A stretch of 64,000 bases of DNA from Flavisolibacter longurius (GTDB lineage: Bacteria; Bacteroidota; Bacteroidia; Chitinophagales; Chitinophagaceae). Every line of letters starts with the position of its first letter. The first letter of the stretch is position 1. Under the pieces are notes generated by a model that was not told the DNA's origin, searched no databases, and saw only the letters and a list, made by a program, of their open reading frames with translations. The stretch is from assembly GCA_014163555.1 (NCBI GenBank), contig JACJGO010000002.1:62001-126000 (forward strand). The letters are read 5' to 3'. Shown here in pieces: positions 8,664-17,107 of the stretch. The position numbers and the translations under genes are program-made.

Positions 8664-8968
8664 GCTGAGTGCCTGCTTTGCAGGTCCAATTCATTTTTTG
8701 TTTTTCACCAACTTGATTACCGGCAACAGATATTCGGCAGGCCATATTCTATCCAGACAGATAAGAGTATGGCTCGCCTTTTTGTGCCTGCATTCTCCTA
8801 TGTTTACCCTGAGCAAAAAGCTTATTGTCATCCTTACAAAACTTCTCCATTCTTTGCCCGCCGGTACAAACGCTGTTTCATCCGGCCGTCTGCACAGTTC
8901 ATACAGCTTTGGCTTAGTGGCCCCCGGCTGCAGTGGTAGTTTTAGCGCTCAAACCCAAAACCATTGGT
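8664..8968. other. Intergenic region without recognised feature
   Basis: About 305 bases upstream of the OmpA-family gene. A plus frame running through here (8584-9060) has no domain and overlaps the start of the OmpA gene in another frame. No palindrome or clear promoter pair was found. Confidence 0.4.
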
Positions 8969-10273
8969 ATGAACAAATACATTGTTGCCGCCCTGGTCCT
9001 GCTCCTACCAGCCTTAAGCCAGGCACAACTGGGAGGCCTAATGAAGAAAGTAAAGAATAAAGCAGAACAGCGCCTCGAGCAGAAAGTTGACAGGGGCATC
9101 GACCGTTCGCTGGACCAACTGGAAGGCAAACCAACAATAGCACCCGCACAAAATACGCCTGCGGCTCAAACGGCAGCGACACCTGCCGCCGCACAACCCG
9201 AGGCAGCCAAACCCGAAAAAGAGACCATTAAGAGTTATTCCAAATTTGACTTTGTTCCCGGCGAACGAATCATCTACGCCGAAGACTTTGCGCAGGACGC
9301 CGTTGGCGAATTGCCTCTCACCTGGAATGCCAGCGGCAAGGGCGAAGTGCAGACCATTGAAGGCAAGCAGGGGAAATGGCTGCGTGGTTTTGAAAACTCG
9401 TTTTACCTCACCGGTAACCGAAAAAGCTTTGGTGAAAATTATACCGTGGAGTTTGATGCCATCTTTTATTTTCAGCCCAAGGTGAAAGGCTACGTTTTAC
9501 CTTACTGGAAAGCCGGTTTATTAAGCAGCGGCGGAAAAGATCCGGCTGATAACGAATTTCTGCGTGAGCAAAGTCAACACAACAATACATTTATCACGTT
9601 TAACCCGGGTAGCAATGGAAGTGCTTTTGTAGAAAGCAGCGCCAAAAGAGCGCAAACCTTTCGCAGCGACCGCATGTCGCTGGGTGACATGACCCAGGTC
9701 TTCAACAAAGTGGTTCACTATTCCATCCAGGTGCAGAAAACAAGGTTCCGGATGTGGATCGATGATAAAAAAGTTTTTGATATTCCCCGCGCCATGAACA
9801 TGGCAGATACCATGAACCAGCTTTGGTTTTACCTAGAAAGCTCCAACTACCAGGAAGATGAGATCGGGCTTTTTATCTCCAATTTAAAAGTGGCCACCGG
9901 TGTTCCGGATACCCGTCACAAGTTGATTGATGAAGGAAAGTTCTCTACTACCGGCATCTTGTTCGATGTGGCTGCTGCTACCATTAAACCCGAGAGCAAT
10001 GGAGTATTGAAAGAGTTGGGTACATTACTGAATGAGCACAAAGACGTCAAAATAAAAATCGTCGGGCATACCGACTCCGATGGTTCCGATGCAACGAATC
10101 TTGAATTGTCGAAAAAGCGGGCCGAAGCTGTAAAAGCGGCACTGGCGAAGGATTTTGGTGTTGACGATAGCCGTTTGCAGACCGATGGTAAAGGCGAAAC
10201 GGCACCTGTGGGTGATAACAAAACCAAAGAAGGCAAAGCACAAAACCGCAGGGTAGAATTCATTAAACTATAA
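8969..10273 (+). CDS. OmpA-family protein with LamG-like middle domain
   Basis: A 434-residue envelope protein. It begins with a signal peptide (KYIVAALVLLLPALSQAQ), then a basic, Lys/Glu-rich segment (about 20-60) and an Ala/Pro/Gln-rich linker (AAQTAATPAAAQPEAAKP). A beta-sandwich-like region covers about 85-310 (FVPGERIIYAEDFAQDAVGELP, YTVEFDAIFYFQP). The C-terminal ~100 residues form the OmpA peptidoglycan-binding domain, with GHTDSDG, NLELSKKRAEAVKAAL and terminal NRRVEFIKL. It should sit in the outer membrane or periplasm and clamp non-covalently to peptidoglycan. The start at 8969 begins the signal peptide; the longer frame from 8933 is not preferred. Confidence 0.88.
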   Translation: MNKYIVAALVLLLPALSQAQLGGLMKKVKNKAEQRLEQKVDRGIDRSLDQLEGKPTIAPAQNTPAAQTAATPAAAQPEAAKPEKETIKSYSKFDFVPGERIIYAEDFAQDAVGELPLTWNASGKGEVQTIEGKQGKWLRGFENSFYLTGNRKSFGENYTVEFDAIFYFQPKVKGYVLPYWKAGLLSSGGKDPADNEFLREQSQHNNTFITFNPGSNGSAFVESSAKRAQTFRSDRMSLGDMTQVFNKVVHYSIQVQKTRFRMWIDDKKVFDIPRAMNMADTMNQLWFYLESSNYQEDEIGLFISNLKVATGVPDTRHKLIDEGKFSTTGILFDVAAATIKPESNGVLKELGTLLNEHKDVKIKIVGHTDSDGSDATNLELSKKRAEAVKAALAKDFGVDDSRLQTDGKGETAPVGDNKTKEGKAQNRRVEFIKL

Positions 10274-10289
10274 ACACAAGCAGTCCCTT

Positions 10290-10333
10290 CAACCGGTGTA
10301 TTGGCCAGCGGCTACATGCACCGGTTTTTTTTA
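10290..10333 (+). terminator. Probable intrinsic terminator after OmpA-family gene
   Basis: AACCGGTG at about 10291 pairs with CACCGGTT at about 10320-10327, enclosing a loop that can itself fold through GGCC/GGCT, and is followed by a run of T. It lies 17 bases after the OmpA-family stop. Confidence 0.5.
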
Positions 10334-10376
10334 TGCTCTTTCCTGAAAGACGCAAGTGCGGGCTACCTTGCAGGGA

Positions 10377-11120
10377 ATGAAAGACAACTTTTCTGCCGCT
10401 TCGGATAGGTATGCCCGTTACCGGCCAGCTTATCCCGATGAATTATTTGCCTATCTGCAAACGCTGGTAAAGGGCACTGAAACTGCCTGGGATTGTGCAA
10501 CCGGCAACGGGCAGGCCGCACAAAAGCTTGCCTCCGTTTTTAAAACGGTATATGCTACCGATATCAGTGCATCACAACTGGAACAGGCGGTACAGCTGCC
10601 CAATATTCGGTACAGTGTGCAGCCTGCAGAAAAGACAGATTTTCCTGATGCGTTCTTTGACCTGGTGATGGTAGCGCAGGCCGTGCACTGGTTTCGCTTT
10701 GCAGATTTTTACAAGGAGGTAAAAAGAACGGCGAAGCAGGATGCACTGCTGGTAATTACCGGTTATGGGAGAATCGCCATTACCCCAGAAGTGGACAGGA
10801 TAATTGATCATTTTTATACAGACATCGTTGGGCCGTATTGGGATAAAGAACGGCGCTATATTGATGAAGGCTATCAAACCATTCCGTTTCCGTTTACAGA
10901 AATCGCGGCGCCACCGTTCAGCATTACCTACCAATGGACGCTGGAGCATCTTTTGGGTTACCTGCAAACCTGGTCGGCAGTAAAACATTACCAAAACAAA
11001 AACGGTAGCAACCCGGTGGAGTTAATTCAACAACAATTACAAATAGCTTGGGGTAAGGAAGAAACAAAAACAGTCCGGTTCCCGCTCCTGTTGCGGATTG
11101 GAAAGATCCATAAGCCATAG
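10377..11120 (+). CDS. Class I SAM-dependent methyltransferase
   Basis: A 247-residue protein of the Methyltransf_11/25 type. The SAM-binding glycine motif is seen as WDCATGNGQAAQKL (about 43-56), followed by the acidic strand end VYATDIS (motif II), FFDLVMVAQAVHWF (motif IV) and ALLVITGYG. Similar proteins appear as UbiE/COQ5-like or trans-aconitate-type methyltransferases, but the substrate cannot be read from the sequence. It stands alone between the OmpA-family gene and a convergent porin gene. The ATG at 10377 gives the usual start KDNFSAASDRYARYRPAYP. Confidence 0.88.
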   Translation: MKDNFSAASDRYARYRPAYPDELFAYLQTLVKGTETAWDCATGNGQAAQKLASVFKTVYATDISASQLEQAVQLPNIRYSVQPAEKTDFPDAFFDLVMVAQAVHWFRFADFYKEVKRTAKQDALLVITGYGRIAITPEVDRIIDHFYTDIVGPYWDKERRYIDEGYQTIPFPFTEIAAPPFSITYQWTLEHLLGYLQTWSAVKHYQNKNGSNPVELIQQQLQIAWGKEETKTVRFPLLLRIGKIHKP

Positions 11121-11290
11121 AAAAGATTGATCACTGCTTTTTCTCACCAAACAAAAAGCCCTCTAAGAATAGAAGGCCGTCCTGTCTTGGTTAGATAACT
11201 GCTACGGCCATAAAACTAATTTTAGTTTCCCGCCTGCCTGTTTCCGGTGTATGAAAAAATCGTTAGCGAATTGTTACCTGTATACTACAC

Positions 11291-12604
11291 TTAAAATCGC
11301 ATTTGCATCCGTAGCGTAAACACGTCATCGTCCAGGTCGTTACGATAATCCGGCAGGGCGGTTTCTTCGTTGCGTACAAAACTGTAATAGGCAAGTATCT
11401 TCAGGTGCTCCGAAAAATAACGGGTAAGGCCCACACCCCATGTATCATAGCGTACATCGGCCGCGGTAAGGTTAGCACCCATATTGCCAATGTCTGAAGC
11501 CGATGCCATACGGTTAGGATCATACCAGTCATATTTAACCATCAGTTCCCAATCTGGATTGATGATGTTTTGCAAAAAGTAAAAAAAGGCGCCATCAAAC
11601 GGGCGGATATACGTCGGGCCTTCGGGTTGTACGCCGGGATTCTCTGTTGTAGAAGCCGTGCCGGGTTGTGTTCCCCACCAGTATTCAGCCCGCCACTCGG
11701 TTTTGCCCCAGCCGTGCTTTAGCTCCAGTTGCGCATCGGCACCGTAGTAGCGGCGCGGGGCTTTGTTGCCAACATTTGAAAGGCTTGAGTCCACAGAAAA
11801 TATTGTTTTGCCACCTTGTTTCCGCGTTTCATAACGGTAACGGGTATCCTGTCGCCAGCCGCCATTGAGCAGCGAAAGCCCGCCGCTCAGTCTTACCGTA
11901 CGCGAAAGGGAAAAAGGCGAAACCGTTAACCGGGAAATAAGGTCCTTGTAGCTGTCAAATTCGGCCGGCCCCGACTTTCCCTGCCCGTTAAACAAACCAG
12001 CATCCAGCTTTAGCCTGAGTTTTTTCAGTACCGGCTTTTTGGCTTCGTAACTTACCATGGCACCCAGGTCCCGTTCAGAGGGCATCAGGGTTTGTGACAT
12101 ACGGCCCCGTTCCGGCGTTTCGCGGTACGACGAAGAAAGATTGACCTCGTAGCCGAAGGGGCGGGCAAATAAACCTGCTGTCAGTGACAGCTTTTGCTTT
12201 TTGGGCTCAAAAATGCGAACAAATACATCCCGCACATTTACGTCCCGTTCGGTGGCCTCAAACTGAAATGTAAACAGGGCTGCCGGGCCGTAACCTTCTT
12301 TGGAGGGTAGACGGTAGTCCATTTTTACCCTTGCCCTTCGCAGCATAAAGCGGCTGGAAGCATTTTTTCGGAAATCACCGCCGTCGAAAGATTCAATTCC
12401 CTTGCTCTGGGCTACCTGGAATTGCGGCTGCATGTACCCACTGAAATGCAGGTTCTCAAAACGGCGGATGGTGTTCACCATCGTATCCTTAAGAAAGAGG
12501 GTCGAATCGTATTCGGATAAAAAACGCTGTGCCTGTACACCCAGCGGTGTACCAAAAAACACTGCCATCGTCCCCAGCAGCAAACCTATTTTTTTACTTG
12601 GCAT
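11291..12604 (-). CDS. OprO/OprP-type porin (phosphate-selective porin family)
   Basis: A 437-residue outer-membrane porin. A signal peptide (KKIGLLLGTMAVFFGTPLGVQAQ) is followed by FENLHFSGYMQPQFQVAQSKG, the conserved entry of the porin O/P family, then FMLRRARVKMDYRL and many barrel strands; it ends in FTLRMQMRF with the C-terminal Phe expected of barrels recognised by the BAM machinery. In this family the trimeric channel passes anions, classically phosphate. It is divergent from the DUF47 and PiT genes, so a role in bringing phosphate across the outer membrane before PiT uptake is a reasonable inference, not proven by residues. Confidence 0.85.
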   Translation of the reverse strand: MPSKKIGLLLGTMAVFFGTPLGVQAQRFLSEYDSTLFLKDTMVNTIRRFENLHFSGYMQPQFQVAQSKGIESFDGGDFRKNASSRFMLRRARVKMDYRLPSKEGYGPAALFTFQFEATERDVNVRDVFVRIFEPKKQKLSLTAGLFARPFGYEVNLSSSYRETPERGRMSQTLMPSERDLGAMVSYEAKKPVLKKLRLKLDAGLFNGQGKSGPAEFDSYKDLISRLTVSPFSLSRTVRLSGGLSLLNGGWRQDTRYRYETRKQGGKTIFSVDSSLSNVGNKAPRRYYGADAQLELKHGWGKTEWRAEYWWGTQPGTASTTENPGVQPEGPTYIRPFDGAFFYFLQNIINPDWELMVKYDWYDPNRMASASDIGNMGANLTAADVRYDTWGVGLTRYFSEHLKILAYYSFVRNEETALPDYRNDLDDDVFTLRMQMRF

Positions 12605-12739
12605 ATAATATGAAGCAATTGAGTGTGCAAAGCAAGGGATAAAATTGAAAGCAGTATTAAGTTATCATTAATTTTCTGTTACCAACCCTGCTCTGCCGAA
12701 ATGGCTATAATTTCGCCCAACATTTTTAAAGACATCAGT

Positions 12740-13381
12740 ATGAACATCTTTGCTAAGTTTCTGGCCCCTAAAAACAAGATCTTTTATGAGCTGTTTGAAA
12801 AGAGTGCCGATAATGTAAAAAATATGGGAGTCTTGCTACAGCAGGTTGTACAGGAACCGGATTTTGATAAACGCCAGAGCCTGATCTCAAAGATGGAAGA
12901 TGTGGAACACGCCAACGACGAGCTTACCCACAGCCTGTTTACCGAGTTGGGCCGCAATTTTATCACGCCTTTCGACCGCGAAGACATTCACTACCTGGCC
13001 TCGGCGCTGGATGATGTGGCGGATTTTGTATTTGCCTCTGCAAAAAAAATCAACTTTTACCGCGTAAACCCCAATGATATCGGTTTGCACAAGCTGGCCG
13101 AGATTGTACTGCAAAGTACCAACGAAGTGCGCAAAGCCGTAGGCGAACTGCGCAACATGAAAAATATGCGGGTGATCACCGATTCGCTTGTCAAGATCAA
13201 CAGCCTGGAGAACGAAGCGGATGACATTTTTGACATGAGCATCGAACGCCTGTTTGCCACTGAACCCGATGCGAAAGAAGTGATCAAAAAGCGGGAAATC
13301 TACCAGGTGCTGGAAACCGCTACCGACAAGTGCGAAGACGCTGCCAACGTGATTGAATCCATTATTGTAAAATACGCTTAA
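12740..13381 (+). CDS. DUF47/PhoU-like Pit accessory protein
   Basis: A 213-residue all-helical protein of the DUF47 family (PhoU-like, TIGR00153-type). Diagnostic segments are FFELFEKSADNV-like (YELFEKSADNVKNMGVLLQQV), MEDVEHANDELTHSLFTELGRNFITPFDREDIHYLASALDDVADFV and KCEDAANVIESIIVKYA. These proteins sit beside PiT permeases and are thought to modulate uptake, binding metals through E/D-rich motifs like those of PhoU. The PiT gene follows after 214 bases on the same strand, which supports the pairing. The ATG at 12740 (MNIFAKFLAP) matches the normal family N-terminus; the longer frame from 12623 adds residues without character. Confidence 0.9.
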   Translation: MNIFAKFLAPKNKIFYELFEKSADNVKNMGVLLQQVVQEPDFDKRQSLISKMEDVEHANDELTHSLFTELGRNFITPFDREDIHYLASALDDVADFVFASAKKINFYRVNPNDIGLHKLAEIVLQSTNEVRKAVGELRNMKNMRVITDSLVKINSLENEADDIFDMSIERLFATEPDAKEVIKKREIYQVLETATDKCEDAANVIESIIVKYA

Positions 13382-13385
13382 TCAA

Positions 13386-13590
13386 TGTGCCAATTCGATA
13401 ATGTGACAATTTGATAATGAAGAACATTAAACCGTTTACGAAGCTGTACCACCACGATGAGGGTGTAAAGGTTTACGTATATAATCACCTGTTCTTCAGC
13501 AAGCCTGACTTTCTGCCTCATGCAATCAGCAGGCGATTGCTTTTTTTCTCAAATTATCGTATTATCAAATTATCTCATTATCACATTCCT
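13386..13590. repeat. AATTATC/ATAATG low-complexity inverted repeats
   Basis: Between the DUF47 and PiT genes, 13395-13420 (AATTCGATAATGTGACAATTTGATAATG) is imperfectly inverted relative to 13551-13586 (CAAATTATCGTATTATCAAATTATCTCATTATCAC). The ~130 bases between contain no convincing gene: a 62-codon frame at 13411-13599 is discarded because it ends in the repeat. Mixed short repeats of this type occur in other gaps of this window. Confidence 0.55.
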
Positions 13591-13595
13591 CTTCT

Positions 13596-15035
13596 ATGAC
13601 CTTTATTATCGTTATCATCGCTCTGGCCCTGATCTTCGATTATATCAACGGCTTTCATGATGCCGCCAACTCCATTGCCACCATTGTATCCACCAAAGTA
13701 CTGACGCCTTTCCAGGCCGTGGTATGGGCAGCCATCTTCAACTTTGCTGCCTTTTTTATTTTTAAAGATCATGGTGTGGCTGATACCGTTGCCAAAACAG
13801 TGCACTCCGACCAGGTAGACGGCAAGGTGATGTTGATCGTAGTCTTTTCAGGATTAATTGCCGCCATTTGCTGGAACCTCCTGACCTGGTGGTTTGGTAT
13901 TCCTTCCTCCTCTTCCCATACGCTGATTGGTGGCTTTGCCGGTGCTGGTATTGCCGCCGGTGGTCTTGGCGCCGTCAACTCCGATGTCATCCTGCGGACG
14001 GCTTCATTTATTTTCCTGGCGCCGCTGGTGGGGATGTTTTTTGCCTTTGTTATTTCACTTTGGTTTCTCTTTTCTTTCCGCAAAGACATTATGCCCCGGC
14101 TTATCTCGATCCTGTTTGTGGCAGGAATACTTTTCTTTCTTTTCTCCACCATCAAGATCAACCGCGCAGAAATTGCAGGTTTGAAAACCCAGACCACCAA
14201 CGGGGTGACTATGCTCACCGATGTACCCAACGGCTCCACGGGGCAGCGAATGGGTTTTAAAAAAGGCGACACGTTGCTGAGCATCAACAACGTGGTATCT
14301 CCAGGCAAAGAAGAATTGGACGATGAATGGAAAAAAACAGGCTCCGGCAACAATTTTACGTATACCGTCATCCGCAAAGGAGATACACTGACGGCCACCT
14401 CTCCCTATCTTACCAACTACGACACGAGGATTAGCCAGATTGTTTTCTTTGGCGAAAACTTCAAATGGCTTCTCTTGGGTTTTATTCTATTGGTGATGGC
14501 AGTGTTTACCTTTTGGCTGAACACGCTGAATGCCTATCGCTCCAACGTTTGGTTTAAGCGCCTGCAACTGGTGTCATCGGCTGCTTTTAGTATTGGTCAC
14601 GGTGGCAACGATGCGCAAAAGGTAATGGGAATCATTACGGCAGCCCTGATTGCCAATGGCTCTATTACTTCCTTTGAACAAATGCCTGCCTGGGTGCCGC
14701 TGGCCTGTTATACCGCCATTGGCCTGGGTACCATGAGCGGTGGCTGGAAGATCGTTAAAACCATGGGTACACGCATTACCAAGGTCACTCCGTTTGAAGG
14801 GGTAGCGGCTGAAACAGCCGGAGCGGTTACCTTGTTTGTAACCGAAGCCCTGAAGATACCGGTGAGCACAACACATACCATCACTGGTGCTATCATGGGG
14901 GTAGGGGCTACCAAGCGCCTTTCAGCTGTACGCTGGGGTGTTACCATCAACCTGCTCTGGGCCTGGATCCTTACTATTCCCATCAGTGCCCTGCTGGCCA
15001 TGGGTGTGTTTTATGTAGCACGACTCTTCATCTGA
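13596..15035 (+). CDS. PiT-family inorganic phosphate transporter with internal PDZ-like domain
   Basis: A 479-residue inner-membrane permease that moves phosphate (as metal-phosphate) with protons or sodium. The two inverted PiT signatures are clear: DYINGFHDAANSIAT (about 15-28) and SIGHGGNDAQKVMGI (332-346), with PSSSSHTLIGG (103-113) and VSTTHTITGAIMGVG near the C-terminus. Between the two transmembrane halves, about residues 188-280 form a soluble insertion resembling a PDZ fold: GQRMGFKKGDTLLSINN followed by FTYTVIRKGDTLTA. Bacterial PiT loops usually lack such a domain, so this is unusual. The upstream DUF47 protein is its likely regulator. Confidence 0.92.
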   Translation: MTFIIVIIALALIFDYINGFHDAANSIATIVSTKVLTPFQAVVWAAIFNFAAFFIFKDHGVADTVAKTVHSDQVDGKVMLIVVFSGLIAAICWNLLTWWFGIPSSSSHTLIGGFAGAGIAAGGLGAVNSDVILRTASFIFLAPLVGMFFAFVISLWFLFSFRKDIMPRLISILFVAGILFFLFSTIKINRAEIAGLKTQTTNGVTMLTDVPNGSTGQRMGFKKGDTLLSINNVVSPGKEELDDEWKKTGSGNNFTYTVIRKGDTLTATSPYLTNYDTRISQIVFFGENFKWLLLGFILLVMAVFTFWLNTLNAYRSNVWFKRLQLVSSAAFSIGHGGNDAQKVMGIITAALIANGSITSFEQMPAWVPLACYTAIGLGTMSGGWKIVKTMGTRITKVTPFEGVAAETAGAVTLFVTEALKIPVSTTHTITGAIMGVGATKRLSAVRWGVTINLLWAWILTIPISALLAMGVFYVARLFI

Positions 15036-15052
15036 TAAACAATATTTTTTGC

Positions 15053-15095
15053 AAAAGGCAGCAGCGAAGAATTCTCTTTCTGCTGCCTTTTTTCT
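15053..15095 (+). terminator. Intrinsic terminator after PiT gene
   Basis: AAAAGGCAGCAG (15053-15064) pairs with CTGCTGCCTTTT (15080-15091), a 12-bp stem with a 15-base loop followed by TTTTTCTTTCT. It closes the DUF47-PiT transcript before galE. Confidence 0.8.
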
Positions 15096-15175
15096 TTCTG
15101 TCAACACCTGTATTCTGTCTCCTTCATTCTTCTATTAAAATTTATTTTCCCATTTTTGCCCTTCAATTTTTACGC

Positions 15176-16231
15176 ATGCCAAAAATTCTGGTGACGGGTG
15201 GATGTGGCTACATTGGCTCCCATACCCTTGTTGATCTGATTGAAAACGGATACGATGTTATTTCTGTTGACAACAACAGCCGCTCCAATGCGGCCATTTT
15301 AAAAGGAGTGGAAAAAATCACGGGAAAAGCCGTGAAGAACTATAAGGTTGACCTTTGCAATTTTGACGATACGGCCGCCATTTTCCAGGAAAACGAAGAC
15401 ATCAAAGGCATTATTCATTTTGCTGCTTACAAAGCCGTTGGCGAATCAGTGGAAAAACCACTGATGTATTTTGAGAACAACCTGGTGTCGCTGATCAACC
15501 TGTTAAAATGTGTGCAGGAGTTTCGCACCCCCTGGTTTGTATTTTCATCGTCCTGCACGGTGTACGGCAACCCCGATCATACCATTGTTACCGAAGAAAC
15601 CCCGCCCAAGCCGGCCGAGTCGCCTTATGGCTATACCAAGCAAATGGGTGAGCAAATTATTGGGGAGTTTCAGAAAGCGGCCGGAACGCATACCATCCTG
15701 CTGCGCTATTTTAATCCTGTGGGAGCACACCCATCCATTAAGATTGGTGAAATGCCACTGGGGCGTCCGCAGAACCTGGTGCCGGCCATTACCCAAACTG
15801 CTATTGGTAAACTGCCCAAGATGACGGTATTTGGCGATGATTACAATACCCGCGACGGCAGTTGCGTCCGTGATTTTATTCATGTGAGCGATATTGCTCA
15901 TGCGCATACGCTGGCCATTAAATACCTGGAGGAAGGCCGCAACATGGGTGGCTGCGAAGTGTTTAACCTGGGTACGGGCAATGGTGTTACCGTGCTGGAA
16001 GCTATCAAGGCCTTTGAAAAAGTAAGCGGAGTTTCCCTGAATTATGAAATTGGTCCGCGCCGCCCTGGCGATGTAATCGCCATTTATGCCAACAATGACA
16101 AAGCCAAAAGCCGCCTGCAGTGGGACCCTTCAATGACCATTGAAGACATGATGGACACGGCCTGGAAGTGGGAATTAAAGCTGAAAGAAGACGAATCGTT
16201 TTTTGCAGCACCGAATTCGGAGCTGAATTAG
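15176..16231 (+). CDS. galE: UDP-glucose 4-epimerase
   Basis: A 351-residue extended SDR enzyme that interconverts UDP-glucose and UDP-galactose using bound NAD, supplying sugars for surface polysaccharide and the Leloir pathway. The NAD-binding GGCGYIGSH lies at residues 8-16, the catalytic Ser region SSSCTVYG at 124-131, and the YxxxK pair Tyr151/Lys155 in SPYGYTK. The GalE-specific segments DNNSRSN, YFENNLVSLINLL, LLRYFNPVGAHPSIKIGE, RDGSCVRDFIHVSDIA and RRPGDV are all present. Length is normal for GalE. It appears monocistronic, followed by terminator-like hairpins and a palindrome-rich gap. Confidence 0.95.
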   Translation: MPKILVTGGCGYIGSHTLVDLIENGYDVISVDNNSRSNAAILKGVEKITGKAVKNYKVDLCNFDDTAAIFQENEDIKGIIHFAAYKAVGESVEKPLMYFENNLVSLINLLKCVQEFRTPWFVFSSSCTVYGNPDHTIVTEETPPKPAESPYGYTKQMGEQIIGEFQKAAGTHTILLRYFNPVGAHPSIKIGEMPLGRPQNLVPAITQTAIGKLPKMTVFGDDYNTRDGSCVRDFIHVSDIAHAHTLAIKYLEEGRNMGGCEVFNLGTGNGVTVLEAIKAFEKVSGVSLNYEIGPRRPGDVIAIYANNDKAKSRLQWDPSMTIEDMMDTAWKWELKLKEDESFFAAPNSELN

Positions 16232-16313
16232 AAGCTCTACCAAGCCCCCACCTAACCTCTCCGCCTAAGGTGGAAGGAACAGCCACCGCACAGCGCCCTG
16301 AGGCCTCCCCAAA

Positions 16314-16335
16314 CCCCTCCGGTGGAGGGGCTTTC
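16314..16335 (+). terminator. Hairpin after galE, possible terminator
   Basis: CCCCTCC-GGT-GGAGGGG (16314-16330) followed by CTTTCT. The T-run is short, so termination efficiency is uncertain. Confidence 0.45.
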
Positions 16336-16374
16336 TACCGCACGGTGCCTAGCTTTTGCATGATACATTTTTAG

Positions 16375-16409
16375 CCTCTGCCAGTTTTTAGGCGGAGGCT
16401 TTTGTTTTG
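16375..16409 (+). terminator. Hairpin with T-rich tail downstream of galE
   Basis: GCCTCTGCC pairs with GGCGGAGGC (one G-T wobble) around an AGTTTTTA loop, followed by TTTTGTTTTGGG. This is a better rho-independent terminator candidate for galE than the preceding hairpin. Confidence 0.6.
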
Positions 16410-17074
16410 GGTAAAGACAAAGAATTTTATGCTGGGAATATGACTTTTTATTTCCCTCGTATGACCTGCCACCGGCGGTGTCCGCACCGCTGGAAAATGA
16501 CCTTAGCAATGGCTGCGCATCAAAAGGTAATTAATGTGATATGCGTAATGGTGTAACGGCTTCAAGATGAAATGGCAAACTTTTAGGTGGATGTTCGACC
16601 CCTAACGGGGTCGGGGTGTGTTTCTCTGCGCCCTTTACCAACAGCTGCACCGGTGGCTACCAAGACGTGCCCCCTCCGGGGCCGGACGTAAAACCCAGGT
16701 TTTCGAGCATTGAAATAGAGAAAAACAAGTGGTTAACCTCATCGTATATAATAAAGAGTTCTACTAAATTATAGTTTAGTAATGCAAGTAGCCATTATCA
16801 AAAGGCTCTTACCCGAAGCCTGAAGGGCTTTCCTGTATATAGCGCCGGGTGTAAACCCGGCGAAAGAATACACGATTAGGAGACCAGAACCCTGAAGGGG
16901 TTCAAAGTTTACCATTGATATCTCAAATTACCGGCGACAAAACTCCATTTCGTTTTACCAACTGCCTTCACATATCTGCCGGAAACATTACCTGTTTCCT
17001 GAAAAAATAAACCTTGCCTCATCATCCTTTCCAACATATTATTTTTTACTCCCTCCCTTTTCAACATTGCCATT

Positions 17075-17101
17075 TTGGTTTGAAGGCGAACCTTATCTTT
17101 G
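17075..17101 (+). promoter_or_regulatory. Bacteroidota-type promoter of the transketolase-half gene
   Basis: TTG at 17075-17077, a 16-base spacer, then TATCTTTG at 17094-17101, an exact match to the -7 consensus TAnnTTTG recognised by the Bacteroidota primary sigma factor. The ATG begins only seven bases after the motif (17108), so the transcript is likely to have almost no leader. Confidence 0.6.
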
Positions 17102-17107
17102 CGCCCT

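Larger units (their letters stand above)
16232..17093. repeat. Palindrome-rich intergenic island
   Basis: About 860 bases without a gene. It holds several unrelated short palindromes: the hairpins at 16314-16330 and 16375-16405 (listed separately), CGACCCC-TAAC-GGGGTCG-type at 16596-16613, CCCCCTCCGGGGC around 16670, a GAAGCC-TGA-AGGGCTT-like hairpin near 16815-16831, CGCCGGGTGTAAACCCGGCG at 16843-16862 and GAACCC-TGAAG-GGGTTC at 16887-16903. This looks like a graveyard of REP-type elements rather than one regulatory region. Confidence 0.65.

Noticed and set aside
8584-9060. Plus-strand 158-codon frame before the OmpA-family gene
   Set aside because: Overlaps both the small ORF 8454-8663 and the signal peptide of the OmpA-family protein in another frame; no domain.
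13411-13599. 62-codon frame between the DUF47 and PiT genes
   Set aside because: Its second half is the AATTATC repeat, and the translated end (RLLFFSNYRIIKLSHYHIP) is typical of repeat-derived frames.
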